Assembly: GCA_964019135.1 (NCBI GenBank)
Contig: OZ025265.1
Span: 1,977,496 to 2,041,495, forward strand
DNA length: 64,000 bases
Direction of reading: 5' to 3'
DNA from: Arenicola marina
Taxonomy: Eukaryota > Annelida > Polychaeta > Arenicolidae
In this document: piece by piece, positions 42,924 to 52,574 of the stretch
Layout: the number at the start of each line of letters is the position of its first letter
Numbering within the stretch: position 1 is the first letter of the stretch
Notes under the pieces: generated by a model
What the model was told of the DNA's origin: nothing
What the model saw: the letters and a program-made list of their open reading frames with translations, nothing else
Databases searched by the model: none
Translations under genes and position numbers: made by a program

Positions 42924-43216
42924 GGGGTATTACCCACCGCCCAGAGAGACACACGGTGTCAGCGGGGAGGGGAGACAGACAGCCTTGTAGTGACAACACT
43001 TCTCCACAGACTGGCCTTGCTAACACTCGCTGCAGTATAGGCCTGACCTTTGCTTAGCTACCAGGGATGGTTCATTGGATGGATTGGTGTTGTCTGCCAG
43101 CATTGTGTACACATGGGCCAGACTCGGCCAATGACTATTGCATTATACCGGCTGGCCGCTTCATATCAGATTATCGCAATGTGACTTCAACCCTTTATAA
43201 ATATTCATGACGATGG

Positions 43217-43233
43217 CGGGGTTCGAGTCCCCG
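43217..43233 (+). ncRNA. tRNA T-arm remnant / B-box
   Basis: CGGGGTTCGAGTCCCCG forms a perfect 5-bp T-stem with a 7-base TTCGAGT loop, an exact pol III B-box. No A-box or acceptor partner was found upstream, so it is a truncated tRNA-derived sequence. Alternatively ATGGCGGGGTTCGAGTCCCC|GGTGAGT could be a start exon with a GTGAGT donor. Confidence 0.35.
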
Positions 43234-43827
43234 GTGAGTTGAGATTAACGCTAGATAAAAACAGAGAGCACCCCTCGGACCTTGGCTCCTTCCCACCGTG
43301 ACCCTTCCCATTGCCAACACACAGCATTACATGTTAGAGAGTGGCACAACCATCGACAGCTATTTGGTACACATTCGATTCCTAATCGACGAAACGCTCC
43401 TCGCGATATTCACAATGGACATTAACTTATTATTGCTTTTCAAATATCACGCGATGAAGACTGTCCTTTAAAACCGAATCTTGAATATAGGATCGTCGGA
43501 GAATATGCTGATAAAAGACCGGAGATATATCCTCGTGGGGCTTGGATAAAATCCTTTTCCGGCCATCTCGTTGGATGGCACACGTTGTTACGCCAACCGC
43601 GAGGACTAAATACCGGAATCAGACTACTAAAGGAAAACCTCGATTAGTTTTCATTCAGATTCCGCATGATTTGGTAACCCAATGCCAGGACATGGAGATC
43701 CGATTTCCAGATTATTCTGGCTGCGACTACGCCTCGAAGGGACTGTAATAGAACAGAGATGAGGGTCGGGATGGTGTGTAGTATGTAACTGGTTAAGGTT
43801 AATTGCCATCTCTGCTCAATGGTGACG

Positions 43828-43843
43828 CACCTGACTTCAGGTG
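43828..43843. promoter_or_regulatory. Inverted pair of Snail/E-protein E-boxes
   Basis: CACCTGACTTCAGGTG: two CACCTG/CAGGTG E-boxes in perfect inverted arrangement (7-bp arms, 2-base spacer). Confidence 0.35.
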
Positions 43844-44219
43844 AAAATGTCATCGCGTCAAAGTCTCGTACTATTCGTGCTACAGAATGGCTTTGTCACA
43901 ATCACGATGATATCATATCCATCATAGGAATAAAAAAAACGAAAATAATAACAACAATGACGAAAATAAAAGGAATATTAATTACGAATATACTAAGATT
44001 AATAGCGACAGAACAATAATGACAATAATAACATTTATGAAAATAGCTATGAAACAATGCATCACTAAAAGTAAAGATTTTACCTGAATCGTCAAAAACT
44101 ATGGGACACATATTACACAACAGAATAGTTAAAAGACCAAAAATTTAAAGGCAATATCTGTCAGTTGTTGAGCCATGAGGGAGTCATCCTCGCTGGAGAC
44201 GATTGATCACCCAGGGAAG

Positions 44220-44277
44220 TCTCGCGAGATGAGAGAGAGACTCGCTATAGACGATCACCCAATGAAGTCTCGCGAGA
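44220..44277. promoter_or_regulatory. Two BANP/CGCG elements in a short duplication
   Basis: TCTCGCGAGA at 44220-44229 and 44268-44277, within a diverged direct repeat of about 48 bases (gacgatt-gatcaccc ... aagtctcgcgaga). A decamer this specific is expected far less than once in 64 kb. It lies about 420 bases upstream of the start-exon candidate at 44695. Confidence 0.5.
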
Positions 44278-44694
44278 CTCTTCCAGTTAGATATTTCGAG
44301 AGCGAGGTCGACATCATATCGCCCTGTTTTAACCACGCCTGTCATTGAATGGACACCTTTGTGGTGTTTACAACCGACAAGACGTTTACTGGGCCATTGG
44401 GTTCCGGGTTGCACTCTCTTTCTCCTAGCCTCGTGTCGCCGCCACCAGGGGTGGGTGGAGAGGGAGGGTGGCTTGTGCGGTCGTGCCTAAATGTTCGAAA
44501 GGGATTATGGGACGGTCTTTGATTTGAAGACGCCGGAGATGCGAGGGTACCCGCATGAAAGGTCGGGACCGTACCGCTGCATTGGATGGGGAGAGGTGGG
44601 GATGGCTGGGGGGGGGGGGGCAATATAAGTAGAAGGGGCAGCAGTGGACCAGCCCAGGACTTGCGATAGCAACCACCACGGCGGAAAGACAGCA

Positions 44695-44774
44695 ATGGCG
44701 GCACTTTTTGCCAATTGGTTGTCTGCCGCTAAAAGTTCCCTGACAGCGGCTGTCGGGGGGAAGGAAGGATGGTG
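44695..44774 (+). CDS. Candidate first coding exon with amphipathic N-terminus
   Basis: ATG 44695 (AGCAATGGCGG; G at -3 and +4, YY1-like) opens MAALFANWLSAAKSSLTAA then VGGKEGW. A donor GGTG|GTGAGG at 44775 ends the exon in phase 2; unspliced, the frame stops at TGA 44776-44778. The first 20 residues would form an amphipathic helix like those that bind Golgi or lysosomal membranes. BANP sites lie upstream. Poly(G) follows directly, as at many first introns here. Confidence 0.38.
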
Positions 44775-44778
44775 GTGA

Positions 44779-46953
44779 GGGGGGGAGGGGGGTGAGGGGG
44801 GGTGATACCGAGGTGGGCAGCCCTCACGCCCACCCCGCCAGCGCAATCTGCGTCCACCCAGCCCGCTCTCACCCCGGCTGACTTCTACCACGACCCGGCT
44901 AACCATCGGTTAGAGGGACGGGAAGAGAGAGAAAGAGAGGGGCGGAGGGGGGGGGGGGGGCAAGCAAACACACCACTCAATTGAGAAAATCGCCATTTAG
45001 AGCCAGAAATTACTGCCCAATTTAATAACGCCGAATCGACTAGAAAATGGCCAGCGACACAGACGCCGCCCGGCGTCCATGAATGGAACTATATATCTTG
45101 ATGTCTGAATGTATTTCATGTAATTCAGTGAAGATGATGGATTTCAGTCGGCGCTCAGGTTGGACAGGAGGGGACCTGGTTTAAAGTGAAAATCTATGTC
45201 AGATCAGGAGGTGGCGGGTCTACGGGGCGCTGTGGGTGGGTGGGGGGGGGGGATCTTAATCATACCAACGCTGCCGCATGAATGATGGCAACACCGATGG
45301 ACTGATGAATACCATTTTCCCTAACGGTTGACATGATTATTAAAGCAAAAGATATCTACATGAAATAAACATCAGATAAATGTATGGACAGCGGAGAAGG
45401 CATCAATAGCAGCGAAACGTTCACGGATAGAGAAAAATAAACGAAAATATTATCCGACTAAAAACATTTTCCAGAATAAATATGAACACATTGTTATTCT
45501 CCATGTCTGCGTAGTAGCAGATCAAAAGAGCAGCATGGCTTTATGACGCAGTAAAGACTTTGCTCCTGACTCCCGACCCTTTCAGAATGTATTCAGACAA
45601 TATATCATGTAACAAACAAGGAATGGGACGCGTCACATAACGAACGAGCCGCCAGCCCTGGGGTCTGGTATTTACATGGCATTTACAACACTATGGCTGC
45701 GGTTCGGGCCACAATTAGAAGAGCCATGGACGGCCGACGGGGTTCGCAATGAGCTGGGCCTGGAGGGTGGGAGGGTGGGGGCGGAGGGAGGGGGGGGAGG
45801 GGGGGGTGGGGGGCACCGGTGGTGCCTGCCTGCCCGGCGCCTCTGTACGTGCGGGGTGTGACACGGGTCGACTCCCCCCCCCGCCCGATTCTCCCCCACG
45901 GACCGCCGCATTACACGAGGTTATTGCCAGATCACACAAAAACGCTCGTAAATCATAATTTCACCGGCTGTGATTCACGCCAGTTACCATTAGCTTATGA
46001 CAGTGAGACACTAAGGACCAGGTCTATATCTCTATTTCTGGTCATAGTGACGCATATACAGCGCTATTGCGGCAATAGATGTAGCGATGCATCGGTATAT
46101 ATATACAATGTAACATCATACACGTATTTATATAAAGATGTATCAGAGGAGGTGCAAAATATTTCTTCGGGTCACTCGATCGCCAGTGGATTAATTCCAC
46201 CCACGAATACCCGGAGCAATAAAGGGGGACGTCCGGGAAGGGCACCCCGCCGGGAGCACTCCAGCGTCCTCCCGCGGCACTCGATTCGCCATATTTAACC
46301 CGGATTTATGGCGCAATATTTGGACAGGGCAAGCGGCCGGGGAACCCACGTCATTCGGTCAAGCGACCCTTCCTGTGACCTACAACGACTGGCTGAGATT
46401 GGGTTCGGAGTGGTTACTTTTGTCCGGTTGACGGCACCACTGGACAGTCCCCCCTCCCTCACCCCCTTCCTTCGTCCCCCAGCCGGCTCTGTCGGCCACC
46501 CCCGCCCCGCCCAAACCCTACTCACCCGGGCTACTCTCGGGCTTACAGACGAGCTGGCCGTACCCCCAAAGATCATTGTATGGTGGGGGGGGGGGGGGGG
46601 GTAGACAGCGTACCATGCGCCACCTGGTAATTACAATGGAAATATTGGCTGGCCTCCACCCCCAGGAGGGTTGGCGGGTAATGAGGACAAAAATCTCGAG
46701 GTGGGCGTTGGAGGGTCGGGTGGAGGGAGAGGGGGGGGGGGGGGGGCTGACCGTTCAGCCCTTCCCGTGGTGCGCAATATCACACTATTTAGTCTCTGCA
46801 TCAAACAACCTTCACCGTCAGACAAGTGGCACATATCATTTTTGCCATGCTTTCATCTCATTGTGACATCATCTCATGTAATCGTTCGCTGATATTTCCA
46901 ATTGTTCCACATACAAATACTCAAAAAACACCGCTGCTTTCAGCTATTTTAGT
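44779..46953. other. Poly(G)-interrupted single-copy DNA, no firm gene
   Basis: Poly(G) tracts at 44780-44800, 44945-44960, 45240-45252, 45785-45812, 46580-46602 and 46728-46748. A start-like ATGGCCAGCGACACAGACGC (45047) stops after 11 codons. Near 45676-45790 two ATGs in different frames (MAFTTLWLRFG and MAAVRATIRRAMDG) precede poly(G); neither is supported by splicing. An inverted repeat CTATTGC-g-GCAATAG lies near 46062-46076. Confidence 0.3.
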
Positions 46954-46968
46954 CTTACCATGGCAACC
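46954..46968. promoter_or_regulatory. RFX X-box-like site
   Basis: CTTACCATGGCAACC, with the right half-site GGCAAC exact. Confidence 0.35.
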
Positions 46969-47599
46969 AGTTACGTTACTTTTGCGGGGCGTCAGTTTAC
47001 CATGACAATTCACTTTGTGTGTCTGTGATAACCGCGTTACGATGAGAACGATTTTGCCATTTTTGTATTTCTCTTGATGGTACAGACGACTATTGTATTG
47101 CTCGTGTCACCATCACAATGTGGTCAACTTTGGCCTATTCAGCAGCCTCAATAGATCCCTGAATAACGATATTTTCAAGTGCGCAAGGTAACGGTAAGGG
47201 TCTCCCATCTCAGACAGGGGGACTTGGGGGTAGCGTGTCTGCACGGTAGGCCCTGCTCATCCTCACCCTCCACGGCTTCAGACGTTTTTCCAGCAGTCTA
47301 AGGCTTTTATATCTCGGGTAATGTGTCACATCGTCTTCCGGAGGCCGTGAACGTGTCTTTACTAGGAACGAGGCGCCCGCGACACTGCCAGGGAGGGCGA
47401 CCTTTTTGTGTCCTTATTAGAAAGGCGATGGGACCAGGGTTTGAAGCAGGGTTAAATAACGACATGCAGATGCGAACTGACTTTGATATAGAATAATTAT
47501 TAACACCAAGGTGCAAAATGACAGAATATTATGTAAATATCCGTCTAATCTCTCATATATCCCGTGTTGTTTTTGATCTCTCTGTCTGCTTCTCCCTCC
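46969..47599. other. Single-copy sequence, no gene seen
   Basis: No exon or clustered motif supported. The AG-rich 47585-47640 segment begins the next repeat. Confidence 0.35.
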
Positions 47600-47840
47600 C
47601 TCTCCAAAGGTCAAAGCCAAACAGACAAAATAAGAGAACAAATCCAAAGGTCACTGTCAGACAGACTACAAATAAGAGGCAAAAACCCGAAGGCCACAGT
47701 CATACAGACAGCAAGAATCCAAAGGTCAGAGCCAGACAGATAACAATTGGAGAACAAGACCCAAAGTCGCAGTAAGAGAGAATACTGGAGAAAGAAAGAC
47801 CTAAAGGTCAGTCTGACAGAGAAAACAGAAGAGACAAATA
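47600..47840. repeat. Degenerate about 40-bp repeat with NR4A/ERR half-sites
   Basis: Six diverged units of about 40 bases share (T)CCAAAGGTCA, cagacag and acaa-taagag. AAAGGTCA, the NR4A monomer site (NBRE), is exact at 47606, 47646, 47721 and 47804; two further units have decayed versions (gaaggccac, caaagtcgc). It is old enough that selection on the half-site could be tested. Confidence 0.65.
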
Positions 47841-48000
47841 TCACACGCACACAGCAAGATTAAAGAGTTGAGATTGCAGCAAGACTTCAGGAAGCCACGT
47901 TACGAAATATCATGTGTCGTGCATGCGACACTACTCGCGACAGTACTCGCGACAAGTGAGGCCTCAGAGATATCGACATCCCAGCTGACGAACAGTTCCA

Positions 48001-48010
48001 GTCACGTGAC
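48001..48010. promoter_or_regulatory. CLEAR/USF-type E-box
   Basis: GTCACGTGAC exactly, within a 12-base palindrome AGTCACGTGACT (48000-48011). This is the TFEB/MITF (CLEAR) consensus. A perfect hairpin, GCGGCTCC-ctacccc-GGAGCCGC, follows at 48022-48044, then the start exon. Confidence 0.45.
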
Positions 48011-48097
48011 TAGCATACATCGCGGCTCCCTACCCCGGAGCCGCTGTATCAGCTGTGCGACCTATTTTACCCAGCACTACTTCCGCCGGCGGGTCAC

Positions 48098-48121
48098 ATG
48101 GCTTGTCACTTTGATGAAGAG
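48098..48121 (+). CDS. Candidate short first coding exon
   Basis: ATG 48098 gives MACHFDEE and then GAG|GTGAGC (48122), a strong donor. The upstream frame stays open to a TAG at about 48011 (PTPEPLYQLCDLFYPALLP), so the true start could be further 5'. A CLEAR element and an ETS-like CTTCCGCCGG lie 20-100 bases upstream, as expected for a promoter. Only eight codons, so confidence rests on context. Confidence 0.3.
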
Positions 48122-48741
48122 GTGAGCTGCCATCAAGGATGAAGACGGTGTCATCCACGGCTCTTCATCGATTGATTCAAGCTTCGGACATACATAATTC
48201 ATATCGACAAACAATGCTTTAATTCTCTATGCAAGAACGGCAATATTTCAAGGTGAAAAATGTCATCATCTATTCAGGAAGGTTTAAAGTGAGGTGCATT
48301 TGATTGGTTTCAACCAGTAACTGTCCTTGATTGAAGCCAACGAAACAGACGAAAACGAGTGCACGCGGCGTCTGTCAGAATAACAAGGCTTTTTGTCGTC
48401 GTAGACATGTTTTGCTATTGGTTTTTCCATTGGTGGGACTACCTCATGGGGGATACCAACTGGTATATTGTCTTCTTCAAACGAGATAATGGTTTTAATA
48501 TTAAAACGATACCGACTAGATGAATGAGCCGCGGAACAGGAAACTCAAAATAAACGCAATGTAGTGGAGGAGCGTGTGACGTAGTACACTAAGCCCTCAA
48601 CTTGTCGGCCATATTGGCTCTTAGATATGATGTAAACGACACAGTTTTGTTCTGAATCTAAATGTGGAATCCTTCACATCCACAGGTGGCTGAGGACAGG
48701 GCGGACAGATCATGGGAGATGCCACATGAACGTTGTGGGTC
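48122..48741. other. Single-copy sequence, no gene seen
   Basis: Two inverted CCAAT motifs (ATTGG) near 48420-48435. If the preceding exon is real this is its intron. Confidence 0.35.
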
Positions 48742-48960
48742 CCAGCCACATCTAGCCACATCCAGCCATATCTAGCCACATCCAGCCATATCCAGCCACA
48801 TCCAGCCCCATCCAGCCACACCCAGCCACACCCAGCCACATCAAGCCACACCCAGCCACATCCAGCCACATCCAGCCACATCCAGCCACACCCAGCCACA
48901 CCCAGCCACATCCAGCCACACCCAGCCACATCCAGCCACATCCAGCCACATCCAGCCACC
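48742..48960. repeat. Minisatellite, 10-bp unit x 22
   Basis: Units AGCCACATCC / AGCCACACCC / agccatatc with a strict 10-base period. Confidence 0.95.
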
Positions 48961-49016
48961 ATCGTCATCACTCGCTATAATGGATAGTTCCGAACTGTCA
49001 ATCATCCTAATTGTTC

Positions 49017-49027
49017 AGCCAATCAGC
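49017..49027 (+). promoter_or_regulatory. CCAAT box
   Basis: AGCCAATCAGCG, the optimal NF-Y context, about 115 bases upstream of the THAP-like fragment's ATG. Confidence 0.4.
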
Positions 49028-49135
49028 GTGCGCCATTTCATAAACATGCCACGTGTTTTTTTTACCGCCCACAACACACGTTCGCTTCGATCGCCTGCGG
49101 TCAAGTCACGGTGCGGTCGTGCATTTATTGGAAAA

Positions 49136-49325
49136 ATGGTGATTCGTTGTTGGTGGAGAATATGTAATTCGGATGACCCATACCCCGAGAGAACTGGAGG
49201 GACCATATATAGTCCTTCTCCAAGGCCAATGAATGAATTTGAGAAGTGTTTACGTTGGACGAAGCCTTGAAGTCGAAGGCATGTGGCTGACCGCACAGCA
49301 AACAGCCATCTGTACAGCGACCCCG
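49136..49325 (+). pseudogene. Decayed THAP-type (C2CH) zinc-finger N-terminus
   Basis: ATG 49136 reads MVIRCWWRICNSDDPYPERT then GGTIYSPSPRPMNEFEKCLR, W, T, K, P and stops at 49268. This pattern (M-V-x-R-C-x4-C-x-S-D-x-x-Y-P-E-R, a Gly-rich turn, aromatic-x-P-x-P-x-P, E-K-C-x-x-W) matches the N-terminal C2CH/THAP-like module widespread in marine invertebrate genomes, often linked to DNA transposons. Past the stop the module continues in another frame after about 14 extra bases (KACG-stop-PHSK, where a TGA replaces an expected Arg codon). The remaining zinc ligands (C-x2-H) and the rest of the protein are absent. Recognised from memory of the family, not by search. Confidence 0.45.
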
Positions 49326-49955
49326 GTTTTCATAATCTGGATTAGTTGCCTGAACTATAATGGAGCTTACACTTAGATGGCTTAGCCTTAGAAACTAAAC
49401 TGGCAAGGCAAGTATGTTTGTGGGTTTTAGTTTCAGAACATGCAATAGATTTAGTGGAAGCTTCGACTGAACCGTAGAAAGTGACCACAGGCTTAATCCG
49501 GGTCACACGTGTCACTTTTGACAGCAGTGAGAGTAGGTCAGACGTCTGGCCTGTACTGGCTGTAAATCAGCTGATTAGCCACATGCGTCTGAAACGGCAG
49601 TCAGAGAAGGTATTCTCCGAGGGGGTTGGGGTGGGGGGGGGGGAGACTTATTTCGTTCCTGATCCGAGGTTTTCACTGAACAATGCTGAGAGAGGGATAT
49701 ATTGCATAACTTTTTCACGTGAATTAAGCATAAAAATCACATGTTATTCTTCATATAACTCTAATGCGAGTATGACTATGAGGCCCACCGCCAGGGTTGT
49801 CATAGTCGTGATTAAGGTTTTGTGGTTGGTTACACAGGCCACTGCAGATGTGTGTTTTGGAGGACATTTTTGGGAAAAAAAGTAGTTTGATGTCAGAGCT
49901 TATTTTCTAGGTCGATGTATGTGTGTTTTGCTTTTGTTTTTTGATAAAATAGGCC
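49326..49955. other. Single-copy sequence, no gene seen
   Basis: A poly(G) run (49630-49645); AT-rich right side. The 134-codon frame at 49481-49885 starts on a non-ATG codon and spans the poly(G); rejected. Confidence 0.35.
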
Positions 49956-50035
49956 CACATTATTTCACGAAGAATTATTTTCCTCGTTCCCTGTTCACGA
50001 TAAAGTATTTCCTCAAAGCCCATTCACGAGGAACG
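49956..50035 (-). repeat. Dispersed sequence related to 57700-57955
   Basis: On the minus strand, AAAATAATTCTTCGTGAA matches 57732-57749 exactly (18 bases), and CGTGAAC-agggaa motifs recur as they do there. This is a second, inverted copy of part of that degenerate repeat, about 7.7 kb away. Confidence 0.5.
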
Positions 50036-50455
50036 GAAACACCATCTTTCGCCATGCTAAGCACATGGCAGATGACGTGAGTTTGTCGGAGTAGCAAGGG
50101 TAACTAAGGGGGGCGGGGCTTAGGGTCCTAAGTCATATTCCCCGCGGAGAATCAAGCAACCGTGTGTTCCAATCTCCGCTTGCCGCCAGAGGGCGATATA
50201 CTGGCCTCAGTCTCCAAGCTTCCAACCAAAGAGAAAATGACACCACCCATAGAGCCTATCAGAGTTCTGTGTTCACGCAATTGTGGCGTTAGGGGTGACC
50301 CGGCCTACCCGCCTCCCGGGCATGTGTCCCCCCCCCCCCTCCGGGCTTCCATAGTTACCCCGTTTTTAACGGAGTTGATAGGTAATAGATCTTGCACAAA
50401 TGGTGTTGTTTCATGACACATCCGTTGTCTTTTCTCCCGGCTTAGCGCTCGCGAC
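50036..50455. other. Single-copy sequence with one CTCF-like site
   Basis: GC-box-like GGGGGGCGGGGC at about 50109. No exon supported. Confidence 0.35.
50177..50198 (+). promoter_or_regulatory. CTCF-like site
   Basis: TTGCCGCCAGAGGGCGATA: both the core and the upstream context fit. Confidence 0.45.
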
Positions 50456-50867
50456 TTGTCCGTCAAGGACCACGCAAACTGGCCTGTGTCATGCGCTCCG
50501 ATATCACTATGGGAGGGTGTGGGCGGGGTGGGGGGGGGGGAGCTGCCTCGACGCGGGCAAGCAACGAAAAAAAACTGGAGATGGATGGGGAAAGAGGGAG
50601 TGGGAGGTGGGGGGGCTTATGGAGGGGACGAGAGCAAGGCTATCAAGGAAAAGGACTCGGATTTACGGACGCCAATATCGAAGACAGATTTGACGAGACT
50701 TCAGTGTCCACGAGAGTATCCCGAGAGGTGGCTGGGAATGGAAGCACTGTACGCCAGGCGAGGCGTCCCAAGGGCATTCTCAGATTGCCCAATCGGTGGC
50801 TCATTGTAAATCTAATGCCTGGCTGCGCCTTGTACCAACGAGCTTAAAGGGGGGCCTTTTTCAACAG
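50456..50867. other. GC-rich region with competing open frames
   Basis: Two plus-strand frames of about 118 codons overlap; one reads DANIEDRFDETSVSTRVSRE, the other DESKAIKEKDSDLRTPISK. Both look coding and both begin on non-ATG codons across a poly(G)/purine tract. If the terminal exon at 50868 is real this is its upstream intron or exon. Confidence 0.25.
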
Positions 50868-51044
50868 GACGGGAAAGTATCCAGTTACAAGTTCCCGGAT
50901 CTCAATCTGAGACACGAATCTCCAGCCAATGTACCTGCCTTCTCCACTAACATGAACAACCACTGTAAATACAGCAATAGGCTCTGCCAAGAAGGCATAT
51001 TTAATGTGTTATATAACTCAAGTTTCCATAAAAAGAATTCCTGA
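50868..51044 (+). CDS. Candidate terminal coding exon
   Basis: A strong acceptor (gcctttttcaacag, AG at 50866-50867) is followed by 58 open codons and TGA 51042-51044. The peptide DGKVSSYKFPDLNLRHESPA ... NMNNHCKYSNRLCQEGIFN ends SSFHKKNS. Composition is mixed and not repeat-derived. An AATAAA lies 234 bases downstream (51278-51283). The frame is also open upstream of the acceptor, which weakens but does not exclude the model. No homologue recognised. Confidence 0.38.
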   Translation, partial: DGKVSSYKFPDLNLRHESPANVPAFSTNMNNHCKYSNRLCQEGIFNVLYNSSFHKKNS

Positions 51045-51277
51045 AAATAGAGTCATGTTTTATCTGGCTAAACATAACCCGTTTATGGCACAATAGAGTA
51101 AAAATCTTCTGCATCGGACAAAAGCAGTGTTGTCCTGCTTCTGGCTCTTGCGCGGCCACGTGGCCAATGGTGAGGTCAAATACCAAAGCAATGCAATCTC
51201 AATTAGCTGGGAAATGCTGTTGTTTACCCCATTGGTTTACGACTGCTTTAATTCAGCAACAGACTAAACAGTTCGGC

Positions 51278-51283
51278 AATAAA
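51278..51283 (+). terminator. Poly(A) signal candidate
   Basis: AATAAA downstream of the terminal-exon candidate; the only canonical hexamer in its proposed 3' UTR. Confidence 0.3.
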
Positions 51284-51695
51284 AGTCGTTGCTTGGTTAT
51301 TGTTCTCTAGTCGTTCTCTAGAGTTTTCAGCGGTCATCTATGACGTCACTCTTGCACCATAAACGCGGGAATGTCTCGCCGTTTTTGTTCCGACCTTGAA
51401 GGTGACTGAGACGGGCATTGCCACCGGATCATTTGTCGGAATCTTCCATTGCGGTGTTGCAAATCGATTGCACAGTAATTATAATACTCTTAGCTGTGGA
51501 TATGAATTGACGTTAGATAAATTATCCATTGCGGGCATTGGGATAACATTCTTGTTGTGCAGACCAGATGCGACCTTAGAGCAGCAACACCCTGCTGGGA
51601 GGCCATCACAGATGTGTTAATACGTGATCTGAACACATTTCCCACTTCGAAACGTCAATACCTTCGGCAATCCTATCCGACCAAGGACGTGCCAG
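51284..51695. other. Single-copy sequence with CRE, no gene seen
   Basis: Perfect CRE TGACGTCA at 51341-51348. A 12-base palindrome GGCCACGTGGCC lies just upstream near 51156. Short frames only. Confidence 0.35.
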
Positions 51696-52185
51696 GTGGG
51701 GGGAAGGGGGTGGGGCTAGTGTATGTGGGGGGAAGGGGGTGGGGCTAGTGTATGTGGGGGGAAGGGGGTGGGGCTAGTGTATGTGGGGGGAAGGGGGTGG
51801 GGCTAGTGTATGTGGGGGGAAGGGGGTGGGGCTATGGTATGTGGGGGGAAGGGGGTGGGGCTAGTGTATGTGGGGGGAAGGGGGTGGGGCTAGTGTATGT
51901 GGGGGGAAGGGGGTGGGGCTAGTGTATGTGGGGGGAAGGGTGGGGCTAGTGTATGTGGGGGGAAGGGGGTGGGGCTAGTGTATGTGGGGGGAAGGGGGTG
52001 GGGCTAGTGTATGTGGGGGGAAGGGGGTGGGGCTAGTGTATGTGGGGGGAAGGGGGTGGGGCTAGTGTATGTGGGGGGGAAGGGGGTGGGGCTAGTGTAT
52101 GTGGGGGGAAGGGGGTGGGGCTAGTGTATGTGGGGGGAAGGGGTGGGGCTAGTGTATGTGGGGGGAAGGGGGTGGGGCTATGGTA
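51696..52185. repeat. Minisatellite, 29-bp unit x 17
   Basis: Units GTGTATGTGGGGGGAAGGGG plus gtggggcta. Very uniform; rare variants are a one-base insertion and a deletion of two or three Gs. Each unit has three G runs of four or more, a strong G-quadruplex candidate on the plus strand. Confidence 0.97.
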
Positions 52186-52574
52186 TCGTTTCTTCAATAC
52201 GTGAGTCAAACCACTTCCATAAGGCTTGCTTGCTACTTAATGTCTTCATTTCAACCAGCAAACCTACATCTACATAATAACGTTTGAAATATCACAAAGT
52301 GTTGTATTCGCTTCGCTTTCTCACACGCGAGCGGATGTATTAAGCTTACAGCGGACACTGTCTGACTGCACAGTGGGGGTTGGGGGGGTGGTGGGGGAAG
52401 TCATGCTGCCCATTGAAATACTGGTACTGTATGCCACATTTCGCGGACATACATGGCACAATACGTCTAAACTTTTACCTTTTAGATAGAAAGTCCTGTT
52501 CAGCCCCAATAAAATTAGAAATAAATTATGCACATGAAGACTAAAATTTACCGGGAAACGTCCCGGGATTCAGG
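52186..52574. other. Single-copy spacer, no gene seen
   Basis: Separates two arrays; AATAAA-type hexamers near 52508 and 52520 on the plus strand without an associated frame. Confidence 0.35.

Larger units (their letters stand above)
42924..44160. other. Single-copy sequence, no firm gene
   Basis: Two different plus-strand frames are open in 43440-43750 (one ends GLNTGIRLLKENLD, the other CDYASKGL); since both look equally plausible, neither is called. AT-rich from 43930 to 44110. Confidence 0.35.

Noticed and set aside
42090-43057. Three overlapping plus-strand frames of about 315 codons
   Set aside because: 23-bp array read in three phases with the same peptide; not a protein gene.
43440-43750. 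Two different protein-like plus-strand frames
   Set aside because: Both look equally plausible in the same DNA, which shows that peptide appearance alone is not evidence here; neither has a start or good splice sites.
45676-45861. Start codons giving MAFTTLWLRFG or MAAVRATIRRAMDG
   Set aside because: Two frames compete and both run into poly(G) without a convincing donor.
49481-49885. 134-codon plus-strand frame
   Set aside because: Starts on a non-ATG codon and crosses a poly(G) tract; no splice support.
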